DNA from: Melastoma dodecandrum
Lineage: Eukaryota > Streptophyta > Magnoliopsida > Myrtales > Melastomataceae
Direction: 5' to 3'
Assembly (NCBI GenBank): GCA_029817715.1
Contig: JARUPY010000288.1
Location: 744,001 to 808,000, forward strand
DNA length: 64,000 nt
Numbering within the stretch: position 1 is the stretch's first letter; the number at the start of each line of letters is the position of its first letter. This document shows, piece by piece, positions 51,020 through 64,000 of this stretch. The notes beneath the pieces are model-generated. The model did not search any database. It saw nothing but the letters and a program-made list of their open reading frames with translations, and had not been told where the DNA came from. Made by a program: the position numbers and the translations under genes.

Positions 51020-52717
51020 AGGACTCCCCCACCCCTCTCCTCTTCTTCTTCCGACAACGAGGAAGGAGAAGGAGAAAAACGACCAGAAAGTAGTGGGTTT
51101 TTTATTATTTATTATTTGTGATTGTGGAAAAATTCAAACAAAAAAATCTCTGTGGTGTTGGTTGAAGTGAAAGTGCTGCACAGTGAGATCGATGTATTAA
51201 AAAGAGATGGGCAAACAAAACAAGTCAAATTTTCAAGAAATGTCCCAACAAGGAAACACCCACGTGAAGGAAAAAAATGTAAGAACAGTGACTGACTTTG
51301 CCTTCTTCTGATGCTTTCCTTCTTTCCTTTCCTTGTGAGAAGAACAGAAGAAGCAGAGCAGAGGTTTCGTTCTTTATCTTTGTTTTTGTGCTAGTCGGCA
51401 TGTTCCCTTTCTTCTGACACAAATCCGAGGCTTTAATTTTTAATTTCTTTTATTAATAATTAAACTAAGGAGTGAAATTCCGAAGAAATGTGCATTATTA
51501 ACAATATTTATTGCATTTTAAGAATTATAATTCCTTTTATTCGACTAAGTATTGATATCATGCATTAAGTCATTTCCAAAGGTGTCGTATTACTACTGTA
51601 TTTAGTTAGCATGGTTATATGGTAAAAATCTGGATTGTACTTCTAAATTTGAAATAGACAGAATTGTTAGATAGAATCCGGAATTTTTTAATCGCCCTAA
51701 CAATTAGCATGTCCCGGGAACATGATATAGGAAAATCATTTATTAATTAATTTAAAATTGAAGGGATAAGAATGATTAAAAAGCTTTTCCCCATCAATGA
51801 TTGATTACATGGGTCATGAATGTGGTGGTATACTTACTAATAGGTCATCATCACTGGAAGTAGTAGGTTCCTCAAACCTAACCAGTAAGGGGGACATTCA
51901 GACAGGTATTATTAGGTTGTGGCTTGCTTTTCTCACATTCAATTGGAGGGCTTATCTTTGTCTTTTTATTTTTTATTTATTTTCTTTTTAAAAATTTCTA
52001 TTGGTTGGTTTATAATATTGTTCTTGGGATTAAGTACAACAAATGGACAAGGGTATCCGCCCATCTCCACCCAATTAATGTTTTCCTGAAAAAAGACTTA
52101 TAAAATTTGAAAATAAACGATTTTTTTAATGAGTAACGTCCGATTTTATAATATTATTTTTGAATTTTCGTGTTCTATTTTGCAAAATTTTTTTCCAAAT
52201 TAAGTTAAAATGAAACTAAAGCCCGAGAATTCACATATTTTTCTGTTATTTCAATTGGGTTTCACCAAACTATGCAGTTCAGCCTATTGTTTAAATTCAT
52301 ATGTTGGGTAGATCCTACTTATTGTGGCCGTGATGCCCTAATACAAGCTAATCAGTCACATACCCAACTGTCAGGACATTACAGTTATTACAGGGCATCA
52401 ATTATACTTGTGTCCTTACCCATATTCAATGGTTCATGTCCGGAGTAACCAAACCAGAATTGGGCATGCAAGACTCAGAGTACTTAAAACTTCCTGATAA
52501 ACCCGGAAATTTATAGTTTAAAAGAAATAACTCCTTCCCATGAAGGCTTTCGTCATGGCTAATAATGCAAAAACATGATGCATTTTATGGAAAGCATGGC
52601 ACGAGCCTTGGCCCGAAGCAGCGAGGCGTGTGACCAGGGATGAAGGAGCTATCGTTGAGATGACTCTTCATAGTAACTAGCTTTAGTTTTCTCCTCCTGT
52701 CCCTGGTAAGGGACTTC
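51020..52717. other. Intergenic region, no gene seen
   Basis: About 1.7 kb, very A+T rich from 51420 to 52300. It includes the upstream region of the DUF936 gene (CT-rich around 51020-51060) and the 3' side of TGD2. No domain-bearing frame on either strand. Confidence 0.5.
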
Positions 52718-54503
52718 TCACAATAGCCTGCTGAGAGACTTGATTAGTAACTTGATATTCCGTCTCGTGGCCTCGTCGCCGGTGAATCCCATAATATCAG
52801 AGCTTATACTCTACATGGAACAAGAAGACAAAAAGGGTGGGTTTGACAAGTGTGCGAAAAATGGTCTACTAGCATCTAGTGGGAGATAAAAAGCAGTTTT
52901 GAGTGCTTCAAGTCAATCTTACCTCAATGTTCTTCATGGTTAGGATTAAAGTGTAGATGGACTTCTGGATTAGTTCCGTATTCTCGGGAGTCATCACGGA
53001 TGAGTGCACCCTCCTGAAAGCCAAAAGAACAGAGATATAGCGGGTACTTCAGCAACATGAAAATCACCATGGCACTAAAGATAGGACAGTGACCTCAAAT
53101 CCTCAGAGGCTTTAGTAAGGCTGACAGTTAAACTTTCAACTTCTTTGAGTAATCCACTGTCACGCACTTCGGCTAGCAAAGGTTGGATATCTTCGGCCAT
53201 GGCTTCTATCTGAGATTTCCTATGAAAAGCAATTACTAAGAACTCTCTGGATTTATATAACAGCTTACGGGGAACAATAATTCAAGGCATCGCACCCCCA
53301 ACCAGGGAAGAGCTATTTGTTTGTTCCGTACCCCGTTTTGAAGCTAAACAGCCAAATTTGTAGCGCTTTCTATACCCTCCGCCAACTGATCAGTTAAGCA
53401 AAAAGAGAACTGAAATAGAGGGAACTTTGCGAAATAACTCCCAAGTAAAACCAGCAATAATATGGCGATCCTACAGTTCTAAAGCCTATAAGATTGTGCA
53501 CTCTACCAAAATAGAACAGGATATGATTACAAAGCACAAGAGAAAGATCGCACCTTGGCTAGCAGTGGCTTGGCCTCTTCTATAACTGCTGCAACACGCT
53601 CAGCCAGGGAAAAACTCTTTTCCAGACCAATTTCCTCAACGTCACGGCCCAGGCGAGTAAATATACCCACCAAGGCATCAAGGCTTACTCCTTGATACCC
53701 TTCAATCTTCTGACGATCACACAAGATAAGACCTTCCTTATCACAACCGGGGTCAAGAGGACCTACCGACGGTGTTGGAATTGGTTCCCGCGGAGTGATG
53801 TCAATTAGAGTTTCCATTAAAAGACCAGACTGATTAACCTCCACAAGCGAATTTCGAGGTATTACAATTTTATCATCCTCCACCTATATTGCAGAAAACC
53901 TGAACTGAGTACAAGATTTTGTTTAATAATGTCAAATGATGAGAAAAGCATGAGGAATGCTTCAGACAGATCATAAAGAATGTGTTTAGAATCACTCACC
54001 TCGACAATTGCTTCAATACTCTTCAAGGAAGGATTGACACGGATGACATTCCCAACAGTCACACCCCGTATCCTAACAGGCGTACCGGTGGAGATTCCAC
54101 AGGCCTGGGAAAACTCAAAGACGGTAGAGTACTTCCTAAATTTGGAACGTATCTGGAAAGCTCTAACCCAAGCCAACAGGAGTGCTAGCAGAACAGTCCC
54201 CGAGACAAGAAATAAGCCCACTCCCCCTTCCCAGATACTCCTTTGGCCATATCCAAAGTCACTCATTGGTCGTAGCGTTTGCCGCCAGAGATTTCGGGGA
54301 ACATCTAAAACAAGCGAGATGAGACTCTTCTTCTCTGACGAGGAAGGCAGTCGGTCGTGCCCCGTATCAGAGGACGTAGCTCTTATCCGGCCTAGCTTCT
54401 TTAGAGGTTGTGACAGGAGGGGATGAAACCGGTCAGCAGAACACGAAGAGTAAACGATTGCCATCGATCTAGACCCAAAATGGATCAGCGGACTACAAAC
54501 CAT
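52718..54503 (-). CDS. TGD2: TRIGALACTOSYLDIACYLGLYCEROL 2 (MCE-domain lipid transporter subunit)
   Basis: Substrate-binding subunit of the TGD1-TGD2-TGD3 ABC importer of the chloroplast inner envelope, which moves ER-derived lipid (phosphatidic acid bound in vitro) into plastids for galactolipid synthesis. Exons 54503-54000, 53883-53554, 53209-53094, 53013-52923 and 52810-52718 give 377 residues, close to the Arabidopsis length. The order is a transit peptide (about 1-50), the motif VLDVPRNLWRQTL, one membrane span (about 94-113) and the MCE/MlaD domain from about residue 123 (KYSTVFEFSQACGISTGTPVRIRGVTVG). A long C-terminal helical region ends SLSRLL. Intact. Confidence 0.95.
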
Positions 54504-55337
54504 CTTATGAAAGAATATGTTCTGCCCAAGCCAACGACACTATTTCCCACGTCTATCTGGGACAGCACGCACTATCTGTTCAGCCCTCGAGCCAAAAATT
54601 GCGATGAAGGGAGCTCCCAAGACAAAAAACTCAATCGTGATCAACCCCACAGCTGCAAAATTTTACACACAAGAGTTAGACAATTAGCTCCCACAAGGAC
54701 CCACGAAACGAAATCAGCACCATCCCATTCGATGTTCTCTCATGGGAAGAAAAAGCCCATGCAGAACCCCTGACAGGAAGCGAATATGTCCATGACGACA
54801 AACAAGCAACAACTACAATTCAATCCCTTTCCGACTACATCCGCACTGTGACAACGCAGAAACTCTTAACGGCCAATGAGGCGTGTTGGGTAAGGACTAG
54901 GAGCTCACAAGCACGAGCTTCGACAGTCTGGAACGCTATTAAATTCACCACGAAGAAAGACGCTCGCTTAAGGACACAAAAAAAAAGAACAACAAATGCC
55001 CACGAACAATTCAACCATCCCCATCCCCCCGTCGCCTCCCCATCTCCTTCATTCGGGAAGGAATTAGGGTTTTCAAGACAACACCCCACCCAAAACACAA
55101 AACACAAAACACAAAAATGGGTACCGGATCAAATAACCCCCAGCACTCGATTTACTTCACTAAATACCTGAAAAAAAATCAACAACAATCCAATCTCAAC
55201 CCGAAAGCCGAAAACCGTAACTGATCGTTCATTGGTTCAACGAGCTCCGACCAATCCAGATCCTCCCCCCTCCTGCTTGTTGCTATACCCTCCTCCCTCA
55301 CCTCTTCAGCTGAAACCAGCTAAAAACTGTTGGAAAG

Positions 55338-55442
55338 TCATGGGCTTTGTCCTTCGGGCTTTTTACTATATGTTGGGCTTATGTAATTGGGCTTAAAGGA
55401 CCAGGCCCAAATCCCAACATCGTTTTTATTCATGGGCTTTTA
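55338..55442 (-). promoter_or_regulatory. Cluster of site II motifs upstream of TGD2
   Basis: TGGGCT or its complement occurs at 55341-55346, 55374-55379, 55388-55393, 55404-55409 (GGCCCA) and 55433-55438, five copies in about 100 bp. Such clusters drive growth-related nuclear genes in plants. The position about 0.85 kb upstream of the TGD2 ATG implies a leader intron (inference). The cluster also lies 440 bp past the eL38 stop, so it could not be an eL38 promoter. Confidence 0.5.
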
Positions 55443-55883
55443 ACGACCCCTTTCATCTAAAAATCCATCAATCTAAGCAACGTGACGAGAACATGTATGC
55501 AACAGTGAGCCTCTTATTTATCTAAGGGATGTGATTTCCTTCTTACCTTCTCATTTTTGCATAAAAAGCTATGGATAAATTGTTTAGTTGATTTCCAGTG
55601 TTGATGAGATGCATTTGTTTTTACTCCTAAAGATAGATTTTTTTGAAGCCGAACCACTGTAGTCCGACTACTTCGCCAAGAAATAGGTGTTTTCGACGAG
55701 ATAATGGTATTACATGACAACAAGAAACTCCATTCACTAAATTAGTCCGGGAAGGAAAAGATGACGCCAAATGACCAAAACATTCTCATCGGACAACCTC
55801 ATACTACAAGAAAGTCACATAAGTTTTGTAAGCTAAGAAAATCGATATGATGGATGGGCGGCTGGGGGCGGTTACCTCCATCT

Positions 55884-56671
<788 letters not shown>

Positions 56672-56767
56672 TACTGCTGCTCCAGCGGCGACAGACGGAG
56701 GGGAGGCTCGAGTGGCGGCGGAGGAAATAACGGGCAGCGCCGACCGTTGAATGTGGACTGGAAAAGG

Positions 56768-56840
56768 AAACCCTACGAGGAGCTGGCTTCCGTATATGTA
56801 ATTGATTAAGCCCAATTATTATTGGGCCGAAGGCCCACAC
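56768..56840 (-). promoter_or_regulatory. eL38 promoter: telo-box and paired site II motifs
   Basis: AAACCCTA at 56768-56775 (telo-box) and AAGCCCAATTATTATTGGGCC at 56810-56830 with a further GGCCCA at 56832-56837. The order mirrors the eS4 promoter in this window, consistent with co-regulated translation genes. Confidence 0.6.
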
Positions 56841-57106
56841 AACCACCCCCCACCCCGCCCCAAGTTAAATAACCTTTCAATCTTTCTAATGATATTTTGC
56901 TAATTATTATGATATAAAGAAATTAAATCTTTCTGTATTACATTTTACATCGAATAAATGTCTGTAAAACAATATAGGAAGTAGCTTGCGCTTTTTTCCT
57001 CTTCCTTTTTTTTATCCCTTTTTGTATACCTTTTTACAAATTTTTATTTTAAAACCCCGAAATAAATGAAAATCTGTGTTGTTGTTGTTGTTGTAACGGT
57101 TAGGAA

Positions 57107-59375
57107 TTAACGGTCGATCTTTTGGATCTCCCGCGCCTTGGTTGCATGCGCGGGCCGATCCCTAGACGAGCTGTTGGATTCCGGGAGGTGTCGATCTCGG
57201 ACGGCCGCGACGGTCCATACAAGGACAACCACCACCATGATTGCTGCCAGGAAGGCTGCCGCCGACCACACCATTCGGACGTACCTCTTGAGCGGACCGC
57301 AGTGATCGACGAGTATCCTTGAGAATGCGTCCTTCACGGACTGGCATTCGATTAGGCTCTCCATCCCGGGGTACGCATCTAACAGCCCCTGGACCGAGGT
57401 CGTGTAGTCTTCCACGGTCTTGTATTCACTGCTTGAGATGGGGATTCCCATGTCTGTGCAGCTCCCGTTGTTGGGGTCGATACACGCGAATGCCCTCAGC
57501 ACCTTGGGGATGTCTCCGATGCGGATGGTGTTGGTGGGGCATTCGTTGGGCTGGTAGGAGTACTCTGGCGGGGCAGAGAAGGGGTTGCAGACGAAGAGGA
57601 GATTCATGTGTGTAGTCATCTGGAGGAGAGAAATGTTCGCATTCACCTGGTTCACAAGATCGTAGACTCCTGCACCCACACCTGACAGGACAGATTTCGC
57701 TGAGAGGAGTTTGTCGCAGGGAAGGATCGAGCTGAGACTGCTGTTGTTGGGATCCTCCTGGAAGTTGTCGAGGGCCGTGCACGTATCAGTCGAGAACCTG
57801 GTGGAAACATCCCGGAGTGTCACTAGACAAGACAGAGAGAGCTGACAGTACAAGAGTGCCGGGTCGAAGGATTTACTTGTCTAGGAAGAAATACATCCCG
57901 AAGAACATCCAACAAAGGGCCGTGAGTAACCAACACAAAGAGATCAACCTGCATCCGGAGAAACGTTTATGAAGGTGTTACAGAACGACTTTGTCAAACC
58001 CTGAGCCTTAGAAAGAAGTTCGCTGTGTCGATGTATGCTCACCAGTATAATGGCTGCCGCAGTCTGAAGGACCCGGAAACTGCAACAATGAGAAAGTCCT
58101 AATATTCATGAGCAGGAAGATGGCGAAATCGCCAAAATCTTTAAGTTGAAATTTACCAAATTGAGTTACGGACCTGAAAGAGCTACTATGGCGACCAAGA
58201 TCAAGGATATTGTAGCTGTTGTAATTATGTACCTGCGCCCGAAAGCTGGCTGTATCAGATATCGTCGCTGCAGAGAAATGCACAAGACAGATCGGAATTA
58301 GAGAAACATGCTCACACTATCTTTAGGCCTTTGTCGATGAGACGTCTGTTCCTCCGGGCCTGCATTTCAATCTTACCTGCCTCATCATCGAGCTTCTGGG
58401 ACATTGTCGTAAGAAAAAGGGTTGTCTCCGTGCTTCCATTCGAGGACTCCAATGTATCTTTGACTTCCTCCATGGCTCCAGTCGTGTTTTGTATCGTCTT
58501 CGACGCGTCGTTAGCGGTGTCCATGATGATCTCGACTATCGTGCTCGCCCTGGCATGGAATTTCGTGCTTCCCCCGAGTACTAACCCGACTGCCACTCTG
58601 CATATTTGGAAGAAACCACGGCATAAATTCCGGCAAGCGGATTTGGTCATGATTCGAGCATGATTTTTCTAACCAGCTCACATTGCTAAGACCGTGAGGA
58701 AGATCGCCGCTGCAACGAACCATTGATAGCATCCATTGCTAGATGATGTCGACGTCTTCTGAACGTCCATCTCTTTGATGCAGAATTTTGTGAAAGCTAG
58801 GAAAAGTCCGAATGTGGCTCCCACGACCAGCCAAGAAATGCCGATGGCATAGCCGGAAACTCCGGTGAATATCAGGGACTGAATCATTGAAGAGAACCCA
58901 GAAGGATTAAAATCGCATTTCCCCGAATCTGGGGACGATCCCAGGGGTGTCAGAACCAGAAAAAGCATGCGTACTTACACTCCAGTAGTGCCTGTTGGTG
59001 AGGTTATATCCTCCCCGGTACTCGTCGAGATGCATCAAAGGATCCGTCCTGATCGTATCACTATCCCTGCGTGCTTCATAGCCGGTCGCATCCCCAACCC
59101 GAAGCATACGTCTCCCTAAAAACATCACAAACTCTAAACTCAGTTACGATTCGAACATCCACCGAGGGCTCCTCCACGATCATACAGAAGGATAAAGAAC
59201 GGAAGGGGAAAGGCTAGAATGAGATTAAAAGGAATCAAGCAAGGCAAGTCAGTCGCTCACACGAGGAAGCAATAGGGGACAAGGACACCGCTCTCGCTTC
59301 GGCGAGGCTTCCGAAACATGTCGACATGCTGAAAACCAGCAAGAGAAGTAGGAAGGGGGAGCGTGAGGATGCCAT
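57107..59375 (-). CDS. Multi-pass plasma-membrane protein of unknown function (plant family, Tweety-like layout)
   Basis: Exons 59375-59261, 59115-58979, 58878-58682, 58597-58316, 58232-58174, 58079-58043, 57948-57877 and 57797-57107 give 529 residues with consistent phase. There is a signal peptide (PFLLLLLVFSMSTCFG), then YNLTNRHYWSS, a membrane pair (IGISWLVVGATFGLF; WFVAAAIFLTVL) and an extracellular helical region with KIEMQARRNRRLIDKGL. A second membrane pair follows (IITTATISLILVAIVAL; LISLCWLLTALCW), then a Cys-rich loop and a final span (AAAFLAAIMVVVVLVW). The layout of five spans and a large Cys-rich second loop resembles the plant proteins loosely called plasma-membrane fusion proteins and animal Tweety channels. 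This is resemblance, not proof. Exons 5-7 are very short, so their boundaries are the least certain. Confidence 0.8.
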
Positions 59376-61220
59376 TCCCTGTGGGGGGGGGGGCGAACCG
59401 AGAGAAGAGACGGAGGGAAGAAGAAGAAGTTGGGGAGGAGCAAGGCATTTGCATGTTGGAATTAACATGGCATTGGAGGCAAGCAAAGAACAATTTAGGA
59501 GACTTTTTGACCTCCTTTGCCCATCAACAAAGGAAACACACCCTCCTCCTCCCCCTTCTTCTTCTTACTGTAAATAATAAAGTAATAACAAAACTTGACT
59601 CTTTTCCGGTGACAAATTTGACTGCCGTCTCGGTCTTTAAAGGAGAAAATCCAGATGAAAAGGAATGGAATCCTCTTGAATTCGGGAAAGGGAGGAGGAG
59701 GAAGAAGTTGAACCCAAACAACACCCAACAAAGGGAAAATCAAAGCTTTTTTCAAGTGAGCCAGTCCAAATTGTGTTTGGTTAGCCCAAAAAACACTTAC
59801 TCCACTTTCTTGCCAATTTATTTGGTAAAAGTCCGAAACACTTTATTTTGTGGTCAAATTCTTCTTCTTTTTTTTTTTGTCAGGTAAGGATAATTAATTC
59901 GATGGTTTATCCATCTCTAAGTTATATATATATAAAGAACTACATATTAATTTGAACCAATTTTTAGAATTAATTATAATTTTTTTTTGAGATAATCTAG
60001 ATTGATATTAATTTGATCACAAATATTATCGTATAAATATAACATCGCTGACTCTTATTCTAATTTTAAAATTTGTTTTTGGCTGGGTGGTAAATGGAGA
60101 CCAAAAGTGGGGTTTAGACCTTTGATGGATGGCGGGGGGGGCTTTATTGAATAAATTATAAGGTTGGTTTTTGTTGAACGTTTTCATCTCCCCAAGGTTG
60201 GGAAAGAGATTGGTCGTCACGGGAAGAGACAGGTTGTCGAGACAGTCCTCCCCAACATGCGCGAAAAAGTAAAAAATCAGATATATTTCAGGAAAGTGTC
60301 GTGTCGGAAATGCACGCCAAAAACTTTTCTCCTTCTGGAGCTGCTGGGTCTTCAAATTGGATTCTGTGGGGGGTAGAAAGATTGAAAAAGGCTAAAATTT
60401 TCTCTCTTTATTTTTTCATGATACGATCTCATCATCCGATCCTCCCTCCTCCCGAGCTTTTTTGCCTTTTCCATATGGTCCAAATTCAGATTCCGGTGTC
60501 GTCCGCCCGTCGGGAAGTGTTGTTTTCCACCAGAGCATAAAGATTTGTTCGGTCATGCCGCAACACCCCCAAAGAAAAAAGAAAAAAGGAAAAGGCAAAA
60601 CCAGCGCACCCCTAACCAACTACATAATGAGGTATGAACAATTGAGTGATTAGAGGACGCCCGTTGCTTCCCAACCCTCAAGGATTAAGCAGCAACGAAC
60701 GCCACACCCCAAAAAGAAGACTTTATCAAAAGGAAAAGAAACAACAAAAAGAGAATGCACCAAATATCAGAAAAGCGCACAATTAATATGAATATTTGCC
60801 TGCCAATGAGGAGAACTACTACCATCGCCGCCGCCTCCTCCTCCGCCCACCACCCACCCACGTTTATCCATTCTTTCCTTTTTGTTCTCCTCCATATACC
60901 CCGTTTACAGTACACTAAATTAGGACTTGAAAAAAAACAGGAAAAAGTTAGATCAGTTCAACTACGATTAAGAAGAAGAGCAAACCCAACTACTGCTTCT
61001 GCCTTTTCTGAACTACTTCTACACCCACCCTTCTTAAAACTGCCCCTGAATCATCTAAACATGGAATGAACCCAGACTATGTGTATCGGCATCATCAACT
61101 GGCAGGAGGAGGAGGAGAAGGAAGTGAATCGCATGCAATGCAAATGGTTTTGGTTTCCGGAGGTTTCGTCCTCACTCCGCTGAAAGTTTTTCCTAAGTAT
61201 ACCTGCCTCCCACCCCCGGA
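59376..61220. other. Intergenic region, no gene seen
   Basis: About 1.8 kb between the membrane-protein promoter and the 3' end of the DUF3755 gene. It has a G run at 59384-59393 in the leader of the membrane-protein gene and AT-rich sequence at 59880-60060. Open frames near 59363-59887 and 61066-61338 lack any family signal; the latter is antisense to the DUF3755 last exon. Confidence 0.45.
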
Positions 61221-63944
61221 TCATGACTGCATTGTCCTTGTCGTTCGGGGAAGAATTGTGTTAGCTAGCTCTTCGTTCACCTTTACAGGAAGTGGCGGCA
61301 TCTGCTTCATGATTTCTGGATGGTCAGTGATGCTGTAGAGACAGAAACATTATCAGAAAAGGTGATATAAACTGATAATAGTTCGCTTTAGATGATAAGA
61401 GCATATTTCAGCTGGACACCAAGGCATGCTTATCTTATTAGTAATGATAGATTTAGGTGTTAGGCATATTAAAGGCCAATACCCACACAAACTAATCTAC
61501 GAGCTTCCCCAGAATTGAGTCGATGAGTAGCTAACCAAACATTTCTCATAAAACGATTACAAGAGTTTCTGCACATGTCGTGTTAACATACTATCCAATC
61601 TTACACTTTCAAAAGGATAAAGTCAAAACAAAGATGTCAGAAGGCTTAACAAATTTGGGACATCAGTCGACACTCTTTGAGAAAGTGGGCGCGATGACAA
61701 AATAAGGAAACACACAAAATAGGACTCATCAGAATTAGACAATGTTTTTATTTTTTTTTTGCCCGCCCGGTTTCCAGAGCTTCACGATTTAGATAATGTT
61801 GAAACATTATTCATCATAACGGGAAGCATAACGAATAAGAACTAATTCAGTCATAACATACTCGTTCATAATTTTCAGAATGTTATCCCTTGTTTGACAG
61901 AAGAGGCTAATGTTGTCCTGTATCTGCAACAATGAAGAACTTAGGTAAGTAAAAACTCAGGAAACTGACCATACGATTGTCTCACAACAAAGAATATCTC
62001 AGTCATAACGCGATGACATGCAAGAGACTAATTACATGATCATGAAGGTTTAGATCAAATCAGTACTAGGACCATTGGCTAATTGTGATCATTCCCCAAT
62101 TCAATGCCTGGGGATGCGGAGGATGATCTGGGCACGTACTGCCAGCCTTATCCGTTTAGTTATCGTAAGAAAAGGTTCTTCCCAGCCTCATCAATAAATC
62201 ACCAACTATCATTAGATGAAAAACGACAATGATTGTTTAAACAACGATGTGGTGCCGCATGAAAAACTAAGCTCTTCACCTTGAAAGCAGAGAGATTTGC
62301 AGATATCTGATTGAAGACTTGTGCATTTTGCTCAAGAAGCTCTCCAGTAGGACCACCGATTGCTACAGATTGCATCATTAAGTAATTCAGCATCAAATCA
62401 GAGAAACATAATAATTTATGGGTTTAAAACAATCAATATGTACGATGCATTTGTGCAATGTATCCAACACTCCTACACACAATAGAAGTAGCCTAAAACC
62501 AAAATTTTTCCATAAAAACTAACCTTTACATGGTATGCCATCATCATTATCAACAGAAAGTGGGGCTGGTGCATATGCAGGGACATTTGGGCGAGCAGCG
62601 AACTGGGAGGACTTAGCGGATGCATTGGCCACTTTTTCCTGACAAGGTCACCAAAACATATCTCTGAGAACCACGCCCCCGACTTGGAAGAATGCTCCGT
62701 GAAATAAAAAATCCGGACTTGTCTAATGACATCCCGTTTTAATATGCATCCTTAATAAAATTTTGCAGCTTCAATTCCCACGCAATTACCACAGTGAATA
62801 ATGGAGGCACAGACTGCTGAAAGACAACTCCCAAGCAAAGTGAAAATTAATTTTCAATCCAATAGATTAAACTATTTGATTTCAAAAGCTGGGGCACCTT
62901 AGCATCCTCGTGTGATATAGGGGCACATTAATTCCAATTTACCATCAGCTAAGATGTGAGACCATAGAACAGAAAATTGATTAAAGTAAAGACAATTGAA
63001 GTAAACTGAAACGTAAAATCAGTCACAAGAAAAAGGACCTTTTCATATTATTCACAATCACGATGCCCTGCTTTCGATACAGACAAGAAAAAGGGGCCAT
63101 TCAAGCACACCTTTTTATCTTTGCTTTTCTTTGATGAATTATGCTCCTCCTTCCTCCTCTTGCTGCTTTCTTTTTTCTGGAAAAATCCGAATTGTCTTAC
63201 AAACATGATATAGAAGATCACACTCAGGCAAAGGCAGAGTGCACTGTGCCGGCTCTCCGTAGACTTTCAAAGTAAATTCTCACCGTCATCCATCGGCAGC
63301 GCATGGCCACATCCCTGACGGTTTTGTTATTCAGCTGAACAGCAATTTTGGCATACTTCACTACGCTATTTAGTGACCCGTATCTGCGGCAGAACAACGT
63401 GGAATCCTTAATCGTACAGGGCACGAAAGGATCTAAAATTATTTAAAATCACCTCTAAACAGCTCTATTCCAGTACGGACAAATCCTCAATCCCGAAACA
63501 TCTAGACTCAGACCAAATAACACAACAGATCCTCAAAAATCGAAAGTTCCGGAAGCATCCGCTAGCCAGCAATTGCACGATTCAAGCAGCACAAAAACGA
63601 CCGTGCGTGGCACCACGGAAAGCGAAGAGAGTGATAGAGAGATCAGAGACGAGAAACACCTCCCCTGGCCAAACCAAGCTCAATCCAGCAATCGGGAAAA
63701 GAGATGGAGATAGAGAGGGAAGGGGAGAAGGGAGAAGGAGAACGGACTTGGCGAGTCCATCTTCGAGGATAGCCTGCTCCTCGGGGGTCCAATCGGGGGA
63801 GATTACGGGGTTATGCTTCAGCAGGGGACCGTCGGAGGCAGAGGCGGATCCTACGCCGTTGGCGTTGAGGGAGGGGGAGGAGGTGGAGGCGACGGCGGCG
63901 GCGGAGGAGGAGGCGTCCTGGTGGCGGCCGGCGGGGTTGGCCAT
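61221..63944 (-). CDS. SANT/Myb-like and DUF3755 protein, probably nuclear
   Basis: Exons 63944-63748, 63383-63284, 63176-63111, 62638-62524, 62362-62280, 61923-61862 and 61332-61221 give 244 residues in one frame. The N-terminus is Ala/Ser-rich. A single SANT-like helix bundle follows (about residues 48-98: DWTPEEQAILEDGL, YAKIAVQLNNKTVRDVAMRCRWM). Exon 3 is a 22-residue Lys/Arg/Ser-rich segment, a likely nuclear localisation signal. The C-terminal part carries the DUF3755 signature (TRDNILKIMN and QMPPLPVKVNEELAN). The family is conserved in plants with no settled function; DNA or chromatin binding is inferred from the SANT fold. The promoter is cut by the window end. Confidence 0.85.
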
Positions 63945-64000
63945 GCAGAGCGGAGGCCGTTGGAGGCGGTTAGTTAGGTAGTAGCTCTGGGAGAGGGAGG

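Noticed and set aside
57072..57095. GTT-repeat near the 3' end of the membrane protein gene as a functional element
   Set aside because: A short simple-sequence run outside the coding part with no associated signal.
58340..58366. Possible 19-bp intron (GTAAG...CAG) in the five-span membrane protein gene
   Set aside because: Too short to be spliced, and reading through gives the conserved KIEMQARRNRRLIDKGL sequence in frame.
61066..61338. 90-codon plus-strand frame
   Set aside because: It is antisense to the last exon of the DUF3755 gene, whose minus-strand reading is conserved and correctly spliced.

Overview
This is a nuclear segment of a flowering-plant genome. The evidence is spliced genes with GT-AG introns, plant-only families (GUN4, TGD2, DUF936, BBX, ginkbilobin-type DUF26, plant O-fucosyltransferase, SRL2/EFR3), plastid-targeted products and decayed Ty1-copia elements. 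A TIR-type resistance gene argues against a grass or other monocot, so a eudicot or an early-diverging non-monocot lineage is most likely. I cannot name the species.

Layout. 1-12 kb, plus strand: the 3' three quarters of cytosolic methionyl-tRNA synthetase (368-4368), ribosomal protein eS4 (4932-6636), alkaline ceramidase (7533-8914) and a Golgi O-fucosyltransferase-like protein (9491-12135). 14.8-22 kb, minus strand: a 19-exon EFR3/SEMI-ROLLED LEAF2-type scaffold. 23.1-28.4 kb: a degenerate copia element whose 3' LTR stops 65 bp before the ATG of a small L18-type ribosomal protein gene (28480-28878). 31.6-32.4 kb, minus: GUN4. 32.4-40.6 kb: AT-rich, repeat-rich DNA with a rearranged copia remnant on the minus strand. 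40.7 kb, plus: a secreted DUF26 protein. 42.4-43.7 kb, minus: a BBX24/25-like double B-box factor. 44.4-47.8 kb, minus: a TIR/NB-ARC/protein-kinase fusion gene. 48.3-50.8 kb, minus: a DUF936 protein. 52.7-54.5 kb, minus: TGD2. 55.9-56.7 kb, minus: ribosomal protein eL38. 57.1-59.4 kb, minus: a multi-pass membrane protein of unknown function. 61.2-63.9 kb, minus: a SANT-like/DUF3755 protein.

Most genes are unlinked housekeeping functions: translation (MetRS, eS4, eL38, L18-like), plastid lipid import and chlorophyll synthesis (TGD2, GUN4), membrane and lipid signalling (ceramidase, EFR3). Exon models were derived by hand by matching splice sites, reading phase and remembered family conservation. 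All listed coding models close in frame except MetRS, which is one base short.

The most unusual object is the 1035-residue minus-strand gene at 44384-47793. It joins a complete TIR domain, a complete NB-ARC with an MHD motif, a single LRR-like stub and a complete CRINKLY4-related-type Ser/Thr kinase in one reading frame across four exons. Other points of interest are a one-base deletion plus a KMSKS-loop substitution in MetRS, a GC-AG intron in the EFR3 gene, LTR debris arranged as a tandem LTR-leader repeat, and an unexplained open exon-like segment against the 5' LTR.
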